A stretch of 64,000 nucleotides of DNA, from the NCBI RefSeq assembly GCF_945836005.1, contig NZ_OX241534.1, forward strand, positions 1,054,001 through 1,118,000. The letters run 5' to 3'. Both the position numbers and the translations under genes were made by a program. This DNA comes from Candidatus Nitrosacidococcus sp. I8 (GTDB taxonomy: Bacteria > Pseudomonadota > Gammaproteobacteria > Nitrosococcales > Nitrosococcaceae). This document shows positions 8,380 to 15,254 of the stretch, in pieces (the stretch's first letter is position 1; every line of letters begins with the position of its first letter). Under the pieces are notes generated by a model. It made no database searches and was not told where the DNA came from. It saw only the letters and a list, made by a program, of their open reading frames with translations.

Positions 8380-9600
8380 TTATGTGTTATTCACATAGGT
8401 AGGCACCCAACCACCGGGAAGTGATAAATCCATGCCATCTGCACGAGTAGAGGCTCTGCCAGATAGTGCTAAAATCTCTCCTTGATAAGCCCATACTCGG
8501 AGATCCACCCATAAATCCATAGGCTTTCCATTTTTATCACTCAGCTGGCTTTTTGGCGTTTTCTTTTGAGCGACATAACCTCGATGATCTTTCAGCAAGC
8601 GACGCAGACGAGAGCGCCCTACTTGGCGATTATCAAGTAATCCTTGAGCCGCAAACCCTTGGGCAGGTTTAAAAATAAATTCCTCTTTTCGCTCTGCAAT
8701 GAGATCTAAATTTTCTTCTCGTAAAATATGTGTCTCTGGAATATGGGTATTTAATATTTTTCGCTCATCAGGGCTAATTCCTAGTTTTTCATCCCAATCA
8801 GGTAAAGAAAGTGGTTCTAATAGTCCTTTGTAACTTCGAGTGCCATAAGTAAAAGGGTTAGGAGCAATATAACAGGATTGATCAGCGAGATAAGCGGTAC
8901 GAATACTTGAGAAGCTCTCTGTTTTCCAGAGAAAATCTGTCGTGCGGTTAATAATAAATATTACCGGTTTATCTTGCCATAACAATTGCCCATTGCGATA
9001 GCTGGTTTCTTCAGGGCTACCTATCGCAGTTTCATAGCCTTGGTCTTGGAGAAGTTTTTGTAATAAATACAGCTCTTCTTTGAATTTACTATGCTGAAGA
9101 ATTTCAGCTTGTTCTAGTATTAGGAATACTCCTTGAGGTTGAGTTTTAAAAAAATGATGAAGCTCTTGCTCAATGCAGGCAAGGATTTTATCTTTTAACC
9201 GAGTAAAAGATAGAGCTGATTTAATACCTACCGCTTGATCTGGGTGAAAAGCTAAATGATATTGCTCATTGATAATTCCTGCATAAAATAATCCTGATCC
9301 ATTGTCATTAAACTCAATGATTTGAGGTTTCTCACCGGGAGGAATATGAAAATCCCACGCACTGAAAAAACAAGATTCTAATCGCCTGTGTTGAGCAATT
9401 TCTGGCATGGTTTGGGTAACTCCAGCCTGCCAGCTTGGTCGAGTGGTGACTTGCTCAAATACCTTAACAACCGTTTTAATTTCTTCAAATGCTTGCCAAG
9501 AGATAATTTGGGCTTCAGAAACGACAGAGAAATCATCAGGAACAGAAGGCATTCCTGCTGCTTTAAGGGCTATGAAAAACTGATCTATAGCGGTAGGCAT
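8380..9600 (-). CDS. Conserved hypothetical protein, ATP-grasp-like
   Basis: The 406-residue product is soluble, with no signal peptide. Visible blocks: KPQIIEFNDNGSGLFYAGII near residue 95, a central region with IIFIINRTTDFLW-like sequence, the C-terminal block EEFIFKPAQGFAAQGLL (about 295-311), and DLWVDLRVWAYQGEILALSG with RASTRADGMDLSLPGG at the end. The FKPxxGFAAxG block and the D-R pattern near the C-terminus resemble the nucleotide and metal sites of ATP-grasp ligases of the glutathionylspermidine-synthase or circularly permuted type, but I cannot assign a substrate. Its start abuts the stop of the LOG-family gene (no gap), so the two are translationally coupled. Confidence 0.6.
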   Translation of the reverse strand: MPTAIDQFFIALKAAGMPSVPDDFSVVSEAQIISWQAFEEIKTVVKVFEQVTTRPSWQAGVTQTMPEIAQHRRLESCFFSAWDFHIPPGEKPQIIEFNDNGSGLFYAGIINEQYHLAFHPDQAVGIKSALSFTRLKDKILACIEQELHHFFKTQPQGVFLILEQAEILQHSKFKEELYLLQKLLQDQGYETAIGSPEETSYRNGQLLWQDKPVIFIINRTTDFLWKTESFSSIRTAYLADQSCYIAPNPFTYGTRSYKGLLEPLSLPDWDEKLGISPDERKILNTHIPETHILREENLDLIAERKEEFIFKPAQGFAAQGLLDNRQVGRSRLRRLLKDHRGYVAQKKTPKSQLSDKNGKPMDLWVDLRVWAYQGEILALSGRASTRADGMDLSLPGGWVPTYVNNT

Positions 9601-10320
9601 CTAGGTTGTTGCTTGCTGGATAATATTCACTGCTTCTTCTGTTTTATCTACGATCTGTAGCACCTCAATATCTTTAGGGCTAATAGTCCCTTCTTTTACC
9701 ATGGTCTCATGGGCAAAATGAATCAAATGCTGCCAAAAAGCCTTATCCATCGCAATCACAGGGAATTGTTCTAACTTTCCTGTTTGAATCAGGGTAGTAA
9801 TTTCGAATACTTCATTCAAGGTACCAAATCCACCGGGCATAATGATAAAAGCAGTAGAGTATTTTACCAGCATTAATTTACGGACAAAAAAATGCTCAAA
9901 CTCAATAAATTTATCAAGATAAGGATTAGGGCTTTGTTCATGACCTTCAGGTAAGAGGATATTACATCCCAAGCTTAAACCCCCAGATTCTTTTGCGCCC
10001 CGATTAGCCGCTTCCATCACTCCGGGACCTCCTCCGGTAATAACTCCATAACCTGCGGTGGCTAATGCTTTACCAAGTTCTCTTGCTAATTGGTAATAAC
10101 GATGCCCTTCTGCAAAACGAGCCGAACCAAATACAGTTACACAGGGTTGGCGTAAATCTTTAAAACTCTCAAAACCACGTAGAAACTCTAAAAAATAAAT
10201 CACCGCATTTTCAAGATCTGAATGACTATGGCAATGCCTGCCTGAGAAAAATTTCTTTTCTGATCCAGCCACTTTTTCAAGCAAGGAAGAATATGCAGCG
10301 TTAATTACATCACTTTTCAT
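9601..10320 (-). CDS. LOG family (TIGR00730) nucleotide phosphoribohydrolase-like protein
   Basis: The 239-residue protein shows the two LOG signatures: GVITGGGPGVMEAANRGA (about 92-109) and IIMPGGFGTLNEVFE (about 158-172), after VTVFGSARFAEGHRYYQ. LOG enzymes (formerly annotated as lysine decarboxylases) cleave cytokinin riboside monophosphates or other nucleoside monophosphates; in most bacteria the true substrate is unknown. Its N-terminal extension of about 60 residues is typical of the longer subgroup. The first 39 codons and about 100 bp of leader are duplicated at 13880-14095. It is directly followed by the ATP-grasp-like gene. Confidence 0.85.
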   Translation of the reverse strand: MKSDVINAAYSSLLEKVAGSEKKFFSGRHCHSHSDLENAVIYFLEFLRGFESFKDLRQPCVTVFGSARFAEGHRYYQLARELGKALATAGYGVITGGGPGVMEAANRGAKESGGLSLGCNILLPEGHEQSPNPYLDKFIEFEHFFVRKLMLVKYSTAFIIMPGGFGTLNEVFEITTLIQTGKLEQFPVIAMDKAFWQHLIHFAHETMVKEGTISPKDIEVLQIVDKTEEAVNIIQQATT

Positions 10321-10497
10321 AGGAAATTTTTAACATAACTTTGAAGTACCTTTTACAATAAATAGCTAAGCACTATCATACCGTAGCCCATAGAGATTTA
10401 TTAGAGTTTAAGAAAATCCTTTAGCTAGTTAAACAAAATAACCATCTTAATTTTAATATTCATCATGATGAATGCACTACACTAAACGATCTCTGGC

Positions 10498-11226
10498 TTA
10501 GTGTGTGCTTTGATTAACCCGGCGTGAAACTGCCTCTGCACTCTCAACCCGTTCTGAATAACGATCAGTAAGATAAGTGGTACGACTACGTATAAGCCAA
10601 ATGAACTTCACTAATTCCTCACATACATCGACAATGCGTAGATACAGCGGTGATGGTTTCATGCGACCTGCGTCGTCGAACTCCACAAATGCTTTAGGTA
10701 CCGAAGACTGGTTAGGAATAGTGATCATTCGCATCCAACGACCAAGAATCCGTAATTGGTTGACTGCGTTGAAGCTCTGACTACCACCGGATACTTCCAT
10801 AACAGCAAGTGTTTTGCCCTGAGTGGGGCGAACACCACCCAATGCTAATGGTATCCAATCAATTTGAGTTTTCATAACGCCAGTCATAGCACCATGGCGT
10901 TCTGGGGTTACCCACATCATACCATCCGACCATTCGACTAAACTACGTAACTCTCTGACTTTGGGATGATCAGATTCTGCATCATCTGGTAGTGGTAACC
11001 CAGAAGGATTGAAGGTACGTACATCACACCCATACCAACGCAGTAGTTTACTAGCTTCCTCTGAAGCCAAACGAGAATAGGAGCGTTTTCTAAGAGAACC
11101 ATAGAGTACAAGGATTTTTGGGGGATGGCGAGATGCTCCCGGTGCAATTAATCTATCGATATCAATCGGATGTAATTGCTTCGGATCGATATTAGGAAGA
11201 CTGTCAATGGTAGTAATATCGCTCAT
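10498..11226 (-). CDS. arsH: Arsenical resistance flavoprotein ArsH
   Basis: ArsH is an NADPH-dependent FMN reductase of the flavodoxin fold; characterised members oxidise trivalent organoarsenicals to the less toxic pentavalent form. The 242-residue protein has the FMN phosphate loop [15 protein letters not shown] (about 38-52), the [19 protein letters not shown] block that is characteristic of ArsH, and [19 protein letters not shown]. Length matches the family. It lies 108 bp behind arsR on the same strand and is presumably under ArsR control. No arsenite pump or arsenate reductase is present in the window. The gene pair sits inside a disrupted ybjQ copy, which implies insertion. Confidence 0.93.
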   Translation of the reverse strand: MSDITTIDSLPNIDPKQLHPIDIDRLIAPGASRHPPKILVLYGSLRKRSYSRLASEEASKLLRWYGCDVRTFNPSGLPLPDDAESDHPKVRELRSLVEWSDGMMWVTPERHGAMTGVMKTQIDWIPLALGGVRPTQGKTLAVMEVSGGSQSFNAVNQLRILGRWMRMITIPNQSSVPKAFVEFDDAGRMKPSPLYLRIVDVCEELVKFIWLIRSRTTYLTDRYSERVESAEAVSRRVNQSTH

Positions 11227-11334
11227 TGTTTATCTTGCTTTAGCGTAATACATAATTTTATTCTTTATTGGTTTTACTGGAGATTTCAATCATCTATTCG
11301 AGTCTGCAGTAAATTAGCGATTCTATAAATAACC

Positions 11335-11685
11335 TTATTTCTCATCTTGGGTTTCGAGACAACTACACTGCGGAACCATAAATGACTCACAGATCTCCGG
11401 ATGATTCGCACAACAATCATGCACAAGAAACTGTATCGTCTCGTTCATGTGCTTCAAATTTGCATGATAGATAATTGATCGACTCCGTCGCTGCGAAACT
11501 ACCCAACCTGATCGCAAAAGTACTGAAAGATGAGCAGACATTGTATTATGTGGTACGGATAATCGGCGTGCGATCTCACCGGCGGCAAGCCCTTGAGGCT
11601 CTTCACGCACAAGAAGACGGAGTGCTTTCAAGCGAGTTTCTTGTGAGAGGGCAGCAAAACTATCAATAGCATTATATATGTCCAT
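11335..11685 (-). CDS. arsR: ArsR-family metalloregulator
   Basis: Winged-helix repressor of 116 residues: MDIYNAIDSFAALSQETRLK, the recognition helix region LSVPHNTMSAHLSVLLRSG (about 41-59), and a wing with QRRSRSIIYHA. The C-terminus is Cys-rich (DCCANHPEIC and later CSC), which suits arsenite sensing through a C-terminal Cys cluster as in the Acidithiobacillus-type ArsR proteins. It should repress itself and arsH. The start at 11685 is supported by the conserved N-terminus; the promoter -10 box ends only 7 nt before it, so the transcript is predicted to be leaderless. Confidence 0.9.
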   Translation of the reverse strand: MDIYNAIDSFAALSQETRLKALRLLVREEPQGLAAGEIARRLSVPHNTMSAHLSVLLRSGWVVSQRRSRSIIYHANLKHMNETIQFLVHDCCANHPEICESFMVPQCSCLETQDEK

Positions 11686-11692
11686 ATGTCAT

Positions 11693-11721
11693 ATATTATT
11701 GACATAATACATATATGTCAA
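11693..11721 (-). promoter_or_regulatory. arsR promoter with overlapping operator-like inverted repeats
   Basis: Minus strand: -35 TTGACA (11721-11716), 17-bp spacer, -10 TAATAT (11698-11693), a near-consensus promoter. TGACATATATGT and ATATGACATATGGACATAT around it form repeated, partly palindromic TGACATA elements suitable for a dimeric repressor. The ATG of arsR follows the -10 box after 7 nt, leaving no room for a ribosome binding site. Confidence 0.75.
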
Positions 11722-11751
11722 TTTTTGTGACGCCTGGTCAGTCATTAGATT

Positions 11752-11901
11752 GAGATCAAGCGTTCCAAAGAATGATAAAAGATGCCAAAATGCTTAAAGC
11801 AGACCATTATTAATGTTTGATTTAACACCAGCATGATTATGGCAGGTGCCTCAGAGGTGAGGACCTATGGTACTGCAGTTAAAGTAATTGATGTGCTTTG
11901 A
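11752..11901 (+). pseudogene. ybjQ fragment (copy 1), 3' part only
   Basis: From gcgttccaaagaatgataaa onward this stretch follows the last half of the intact ybjQ copy at 14355-14511. It has point changes and small deletions: a 2-bp loss near 11805 and loss of the KLKI codons near the end. No start codon or N-terminal half remains; the arsR promoter region abuts it. It marks the right edge of the arsRH insertion. Confidence 0.85.
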
Positions 11902-11927
11902 ATATTGTCTCTCTAGCATCTAAACTT

Positions 11928-12062
11928 ATGGATTTAATCTCCAAACTCATTGCCATCATAGAAATTGTCATTCTTCTTAGTATTCCGATTATTCTTATTT
12001 TTTTGGTTAGACAACGAATGGAAGATAAGAAAAAAGAAACCTTTGAGGATCGGGACTGGTAA
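11928..12062 (+). CDS. 44-aa single-pass membrane protein (copy 1)
   Basis: The frame encodes MDLISKLIAIIEIVILLSIP, a further hydrophobic run, then a basic/acidic tail MEDKKKETFEDRDW. This gives one transmembrane helix of about 22 residues and a charged C-terminal tail. The same 135 bp recur exactly at 14538-14672. It sits between ybjQ and the ICMT-like gene in both copies. No strong Shine-Dalgarno is visible before the ATG, so translation may be coupled to ybjQ. Family not recognised. Confidence 0.5.
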   Translation: MDLISKLIAIIEIVILLSIPIILIFLVRQRMEDKKKETFEDRDW

Positions 12063-12119
12063 AGGTACGGTAACACTTTATCCTAAATAGGATTTAGACT
12101 AAATAGAGTATTTTAGCAA

Positions 12120-12217
12120 TGAACCAAATATTAGTTATTTTACAACTTCTTGCCATATCCCTTTGTGTTCTCCCGTTTGATAATACTCCGGGTATCCACT
12201 TAGGTTTATATTTATAA
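12120..12217 (+). pseudogene. ICMT-like methyltransferase fragment (copy 1), N-terminal 32 codons
   Basis: The sequence from the ATG at 12120 follows the intact gene at 14729 through GIHLGLYL with one silent difference, then jumps directly into the leader of the following membrane protein gene (aaagtaattctctatatc, found at 15181 in copy 2). About 350 bp carrying the catalytic domain are deleted. Confidence 0.85.
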
Positions 12218-12254
12218 AGTAATTCTCTATATCTATGAAAATATTATAACTAAC

Positions 12255-13802
12255 ATGATTACAAATCTGTTTAAAGTATTTTTACTGGCTACTTGGACTA
12301 TTGGGATAGCTGTCATTCTTCTGTTTAGTCTTAAATTGTCTGAAGGGTACTTGATATACACTTCAGATGCACCCTATATTCATATGTCGGTAGCAAATAA
12401 TATTTTGCACGGTAGTTATGGAATCAATTCAGGTGAGTTCTCCTCTCCTTCATCTTCTATCTTATGGCCTTGGTTACTTACTATTCCTGAAGTTATAGGA
12501 TTAGGAACATATTACCCTTTAGTATTAAATTTAATTTTTACAGCAATCACCCTCATTATTGCCAGTAATTTTATTGTTAAGGAAAATATTATCCAAAATA
12601 CATCTATTATTACGCAAATGGCAATCAGTATATTACTGATTATATGCACCAGTAGTCTGGCACTACCTTTTACTGGCATGGAGCATTCATTACATGTTTT
12701 ATTGACCGTGGCAATTTTCACTGGTTTAGTAAGCGTATCAAATGATAAATCTTGTTGGTATCTTATTCCTGCTATCATCTTAGTACCTCTAATTCGCTTT
12801 GAAGGTTATGCATTATCAGGTACTGCTATTTTATATTTGTTTTTTACTAATCGTAGAAAAGAGGCGATGATTGCTGGAGGTCTAGTATTTACTGCAACTC
12901 TTGTATACGCTATTTACATGGTCACTAAAGATCTGCCCATCTTGCCAAGTTCTGTTTTATATAAATCTGAAGCAATAACCGCTCTAGCAGAAAATGCTAA
13001 AAATAGCCACTCTATCATTGCTCAATTTAAAGAAAATATTGCTACTATAAAAGGCAATTTTTTCCTAATTACAATAGGATTATTATTTGCTTACTCTTTC
13101 TTAATGTGGAAAGATTACAGGAATCGTTCCCTAATGTGTATTGCAGTAGCTATGACTATTACTGCTCATCTGTTTTTAGGTCAAATTATTTGGTCCTCCC
13201 GATACGAAGCATACTGCACTACAATATCATGCTTATCTATACTATTTCTTATTAGCAGCCATAAGGAATTAGAGTGTAATGAAATATCTAAATTAGTCAT
13301 TGTAGCACTGCTACTACTTCCTACGATTACTTATCTAAAACCTGCTTTTTTAGCACCTAGTGTTAGCAGAGATATTTACGATCAATTGTACCAAATGCGG
13401 CGCTTTACCCTTGATTTCTATCGCAAACCCATTGTTGCAAATGATTTAGGATTGGTAAGTTATAAAAATCCAAGCTATGTACTAGATTTGTGGGGCTTAG
13501 GATTGGAAGAAGCAAGAAAATTAAGATTGGGGAATACGTATGATATTGATGCGATGAATCAACTTGTTGTCAATCACCATATAGGTCTTTTGATGATCTA
13601 TGAACATTGGCTTAAGGAAATACCAGAATCATGGGTGCCAATCGCAAAATTATCTATCCCAAAAAGAAGTTATAGAAGTAATAAAAGTAGCATAATTTTT
13701 TATGCGACTCCTGAAGCAAATCAGACTAAGCTTTTTGAAGATTTAAAAGAATTTAAAGACACCCTACCTGATCGAGTCACGCTGGAAATTTTTAATCGTT
13801 AA
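12255..13802 (+). CDS. GT-C-like polytopic membrane protein (paralog 1)
   Basis: A 515-residue protein with roughly ten hydrophobic segments and a soluble C-terminal domain of about 130 residues. After the first membrane helix comes TSDAPYIHMSVANNILHGSYG and SPSSSILWPWLLTIPEV. An acidic pair followed by YIH and a conserved loop at this position is the layout of GT-C glycosyltransferases, which use an Asp in the first periplasmic loop and a polyprenyl-phosphate sugar donor. That assignment is inference. In paralog 2 the same loop reads LDDPYIH, so here the second Asp is Ala. Blocks of identical DNA alternate with diverged blocks between the two paralogs. Confidence 0.7.
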   Translation: MITNLFKVFLLATWTIGIAVILLFSLKLSEGYLIYTSDAPYIHMSVANNILHGSYGINSGEFSSPSSSILWPWLLTIPEVIGLGTYYPLVLNLIFTAITLIIASNFIVKENIIQNTSIITQMAISILLIICTSSLALPFTGMEHSLHVLLTVAIFTGLVSVSNDKSCWYLIPAIILVPLIRFEGYALSGTAILYLFFTNRRKEAMIAGGLVFTATLVYAIYMVTKDLPILPSSVLYKSEAITALAENAKNSHSIIAQFKENIATIKGNFFLITIGLLFAYSFLMWKDYRNRSLMCIAVAMTITAHLFLGQIIWSSRYEAYCTTISCLSILFLISSHKELECNEISKLVIVALLLLPTITYLKPAFLAPSVSRDIYDQLYQMRRFTLDFYRKPIVANDLGLVSYKNPSYVLDLWGLGLEEARKLRLGNTYDIDAMNQLVVNHHIGLLMIYEHWLKEIPESWVPIAKLSIPKRSYRSNKSSIIFYATPEANQTKLFEDLKEFKDTLPDRVTLEIFNR

Positions 13803-13821
13803 GTAAGTTTATAGCTATTAG

Positions 13822-13882
13822 CAGTTATCTATTTAAAGCTATTCATTTAAGAACTAAATGAATAGCTTTAAATAGATAACTG
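13822..13882. repeat. 27-bp perfect inverted repeat at duplication junction
   Basis: The arms at 13822-13848 and 13856-13882 are perfect complements with a 7-nt loop. The left arm belongs to the tail of the membrane protein gene (a diverged version follows paralog 2 near 16830). The right arm runs straight into the duplicated LOG 5' end. The stem could work as a terminator but has no T tract. Confidence 0.9.
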
Positions 13883-13997
13883 CATTTTCAAGGTCTGAAT
13901 GGCTATGGCGATGCCTGCCGGAGAAAAATTTTTTCTCTGATCCAGCAACTTTTTCAAGTAGGGAAGAATATGCAGCGTTAATTACATCACTTTTCAT
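13881..13997 (-). pseudogene. LOG-family gene 5' fragment
   Basis: The first 39 codons of the LOG gene are repeated here with a handful of substitutions, including the ATG at 13995-13997 and the upstream leader to about 14095. The fragment ends at the duplication junction. Confidence 0.85.
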
Positions 13998-14166
13998 AGG
14001 AAATTTTTAACATAACTTCTAAGTACATTTAACAATAGTTAAGCACTATCATACCGTAGCCCATAGAGATTTATTAGAGTTTAAGAAAATCCTTTTACTT
14101 TTTTTCAAAAAAACGATACATTACAGTAAGTTAATTAATATAACCATCTTAATTTAAATACTAATA

Positions 14167-14511
14167 ATGAATGAACTCATTATCACCACTACTGATTTTA
14201 TTCCTGGCAGAGAAATCATTGAAATTCTCGGGGTTGCTAGAGGAAGCACGGTCAGAGCAAGAAATGTGGGACGGGATATTATCGCAGGGTTAAAAACCCT
14301 GATTGGCGGAGAAATCTCTGAATATACTAAACTACAAGCAAACTCTCGGGATCAGGCGTTCCAAAGAATGATAAAAGATGCCAAAGTACTTAAAGCAGAT
14401 GCCATTATTAATGTTAGATTTAACACCAGTATGATTATGGCAGGTGCCTCAGAGGTGATGGCCTATGGCACTGCAGTTAAATTAAAAATTAAAGTGATTG
14501 ATGTGCTTTGA
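14167..14511 (+). CDS. ybjQ: YbjQ family protein (DUF74, heavy-metal-binding-like)
   Basis: The 114-residue product has the family pattern ITTTDFIPGREIIEILGVAR, GSTVRARNVGRDIIAGLKTL, GGEISEYTKLQANSRDQAF and ADAIINVRFNTSMIMAGASE. YbjQ proteins form pentamers of ferredoxin-like subunits; the name heavy-metal-binding is a prediction and the true role is unknown. Upstream is the duplicated LOG promoter region reading the other way. The 44-aa membrane protein gene follows after 26 bp, so a ybjQ-sORF-methyltransferase-membrane protein operon is likely. Confidence 0.88.
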   Translation: MNELIITTTDFIPGREIIEILGVARGSTVRARNVGRDIIAGLKTLIGGEISEYTKLQANSRDQAFQRMIKDAKVLKADAIINVRFNTSMIMAGASEVMAYGTAVKLKIKVIDVL

Positions 14512-14537
14512 GTCTCATCTCTCTAGCATCTAAACTT

Positions 14538-14672
14538 ATGGATTTAATCTCCAAACTCATTGCCATCATAGAAATTGTCATTCTTCTTAGTATTCCGATT
14601 ATTCTTATTTTTTTGGTTAGACAACGAATGGAAGATAAGAAAAAAGAAACCTTTGAGGATCGGGACTGGTAA
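14538..14672 (+). CDS. 44-aa single-pass membrane protein (copy 2)
   Basis: Same 44-residue product as 11928-12062: one hydrophobic helix of about 22 residues, then MEDKKKETFEDRDW. It lies 26 bp after ybjQ and 56 bp before the ICMT-like gene. Conservation of the frame in both copies is weak evidence because the DNA is identical. Function unknown. Confidence 0.55.
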   Translation: MDLISKLIAIIEIVILLSIPIILIFLVRQRMEDKKKETFEDRDW

Positions 14673-14728
14673 AGGTACGGTAACACTTTATCCTAAATAG
14701 GATTTAGACTAAATAGAGTATTTTAGCA

Positions 14729-15154
14729 ATGAACCAAATATTAGTTATTTTACAACTTCTTGCTATATCCCTTTGTGTTCTCCCGTTTGATAATACTCCG
14801 GGTATCCACTTAGGTTTATATTTATTTGTAATAGGCATTTTTCTTGGCTGTATTACTTTATATTTTAATCGCCCCGGCAATTTTAGTGTTTATCCTGAAA
14901 TCAAGGATCATGCCCAACTTATCACCACGGGAATATATGGATATATTCGCCATCCTATGTATATTAGCCTCTTTACTGCTATGTTAGGAATAGCAGTTTA
15001 TAACAGTGGCTTTTTTAATTTTTTAGGGTTAGTTCTGCTGGCTATAGTGCTGATCGGTAAAGCTTATAAAGAAGAGAAGTTATTATTAGAAAAATTTCCA
15101 GAATACAAGAAATATATGATGAGCACAAAACAGTTTATTCCCTATATTTTCTAG
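14729..15154 (+). CDS. Isoprenylcysteine carboxyl methyltransferase-like (ICMT/PEMT) membrane methyltransferase
   Basis: A 141-residue protein with four hydrophobic helices. The C-terminal half carries the ICMT/PEMT signature LITTGIYGYIRHPMYISL (RHPxY motif, SAM binding) and the terminal KAYKEEKLLLEKFPEYKKYM (E-E pattern). Bacterial members are integral membrane methyltransferases; their substrates are mostly unknown. The copy 1 version is reduced to its first 32 codons. It precedes the GT-C-like gene by 100 bp. Confidence 0.85.
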   Translation: MNQILVILQLLAISLCVLPFDNTPGIHLGLYLFVIGIFLGCITLYFNRPGNFSVYPEIKDHAQLITTGIYGYIRHPMYISLFTAMLGIAVYNSGFFNFLGLVLLAIVLIGKAYKEEKLLLEKFPEYKKYMMSTKQFIPYIF

Positions 15155-15254
15155 CCCTCCTAGAATTTTTTTCCTTCAATAAAGTAATTCTCTATATCGT
15201 AAATTACGATTCTTTTCTCTAAAATTTCATATCTATAAGAATTATCACGCTAGT

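Larger units (their letters stand above)
10203..13848. repeat. Segmental duplication, copy 1 (interrupted)
   Basis: This is the first of two direct copies of a unit containing the LOG 5' end, ybjQ, a 44-aa membrane protein, an ICMT-like methyltransferase and a large membrane protein. Compared with copy 2 (13880-16835) it has an arsR-arsH cassette in place of about 175 bp of ybjQ, and has lost about 350 bp of the methyltransferase gene (junction near 12217). The sequence between 11928 and 12216 is almost identical to 14538-14827. Confidence 0.85.

Noticed and set aside
11879-12076. 65-aa minus-strand frame, also at 14489-14686
   Set aside because: It has a twin only because the DNA is duplicated; the plus-strand 44-aa membrane protein gives the better protein-like composition. 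The minus frame has no SD.
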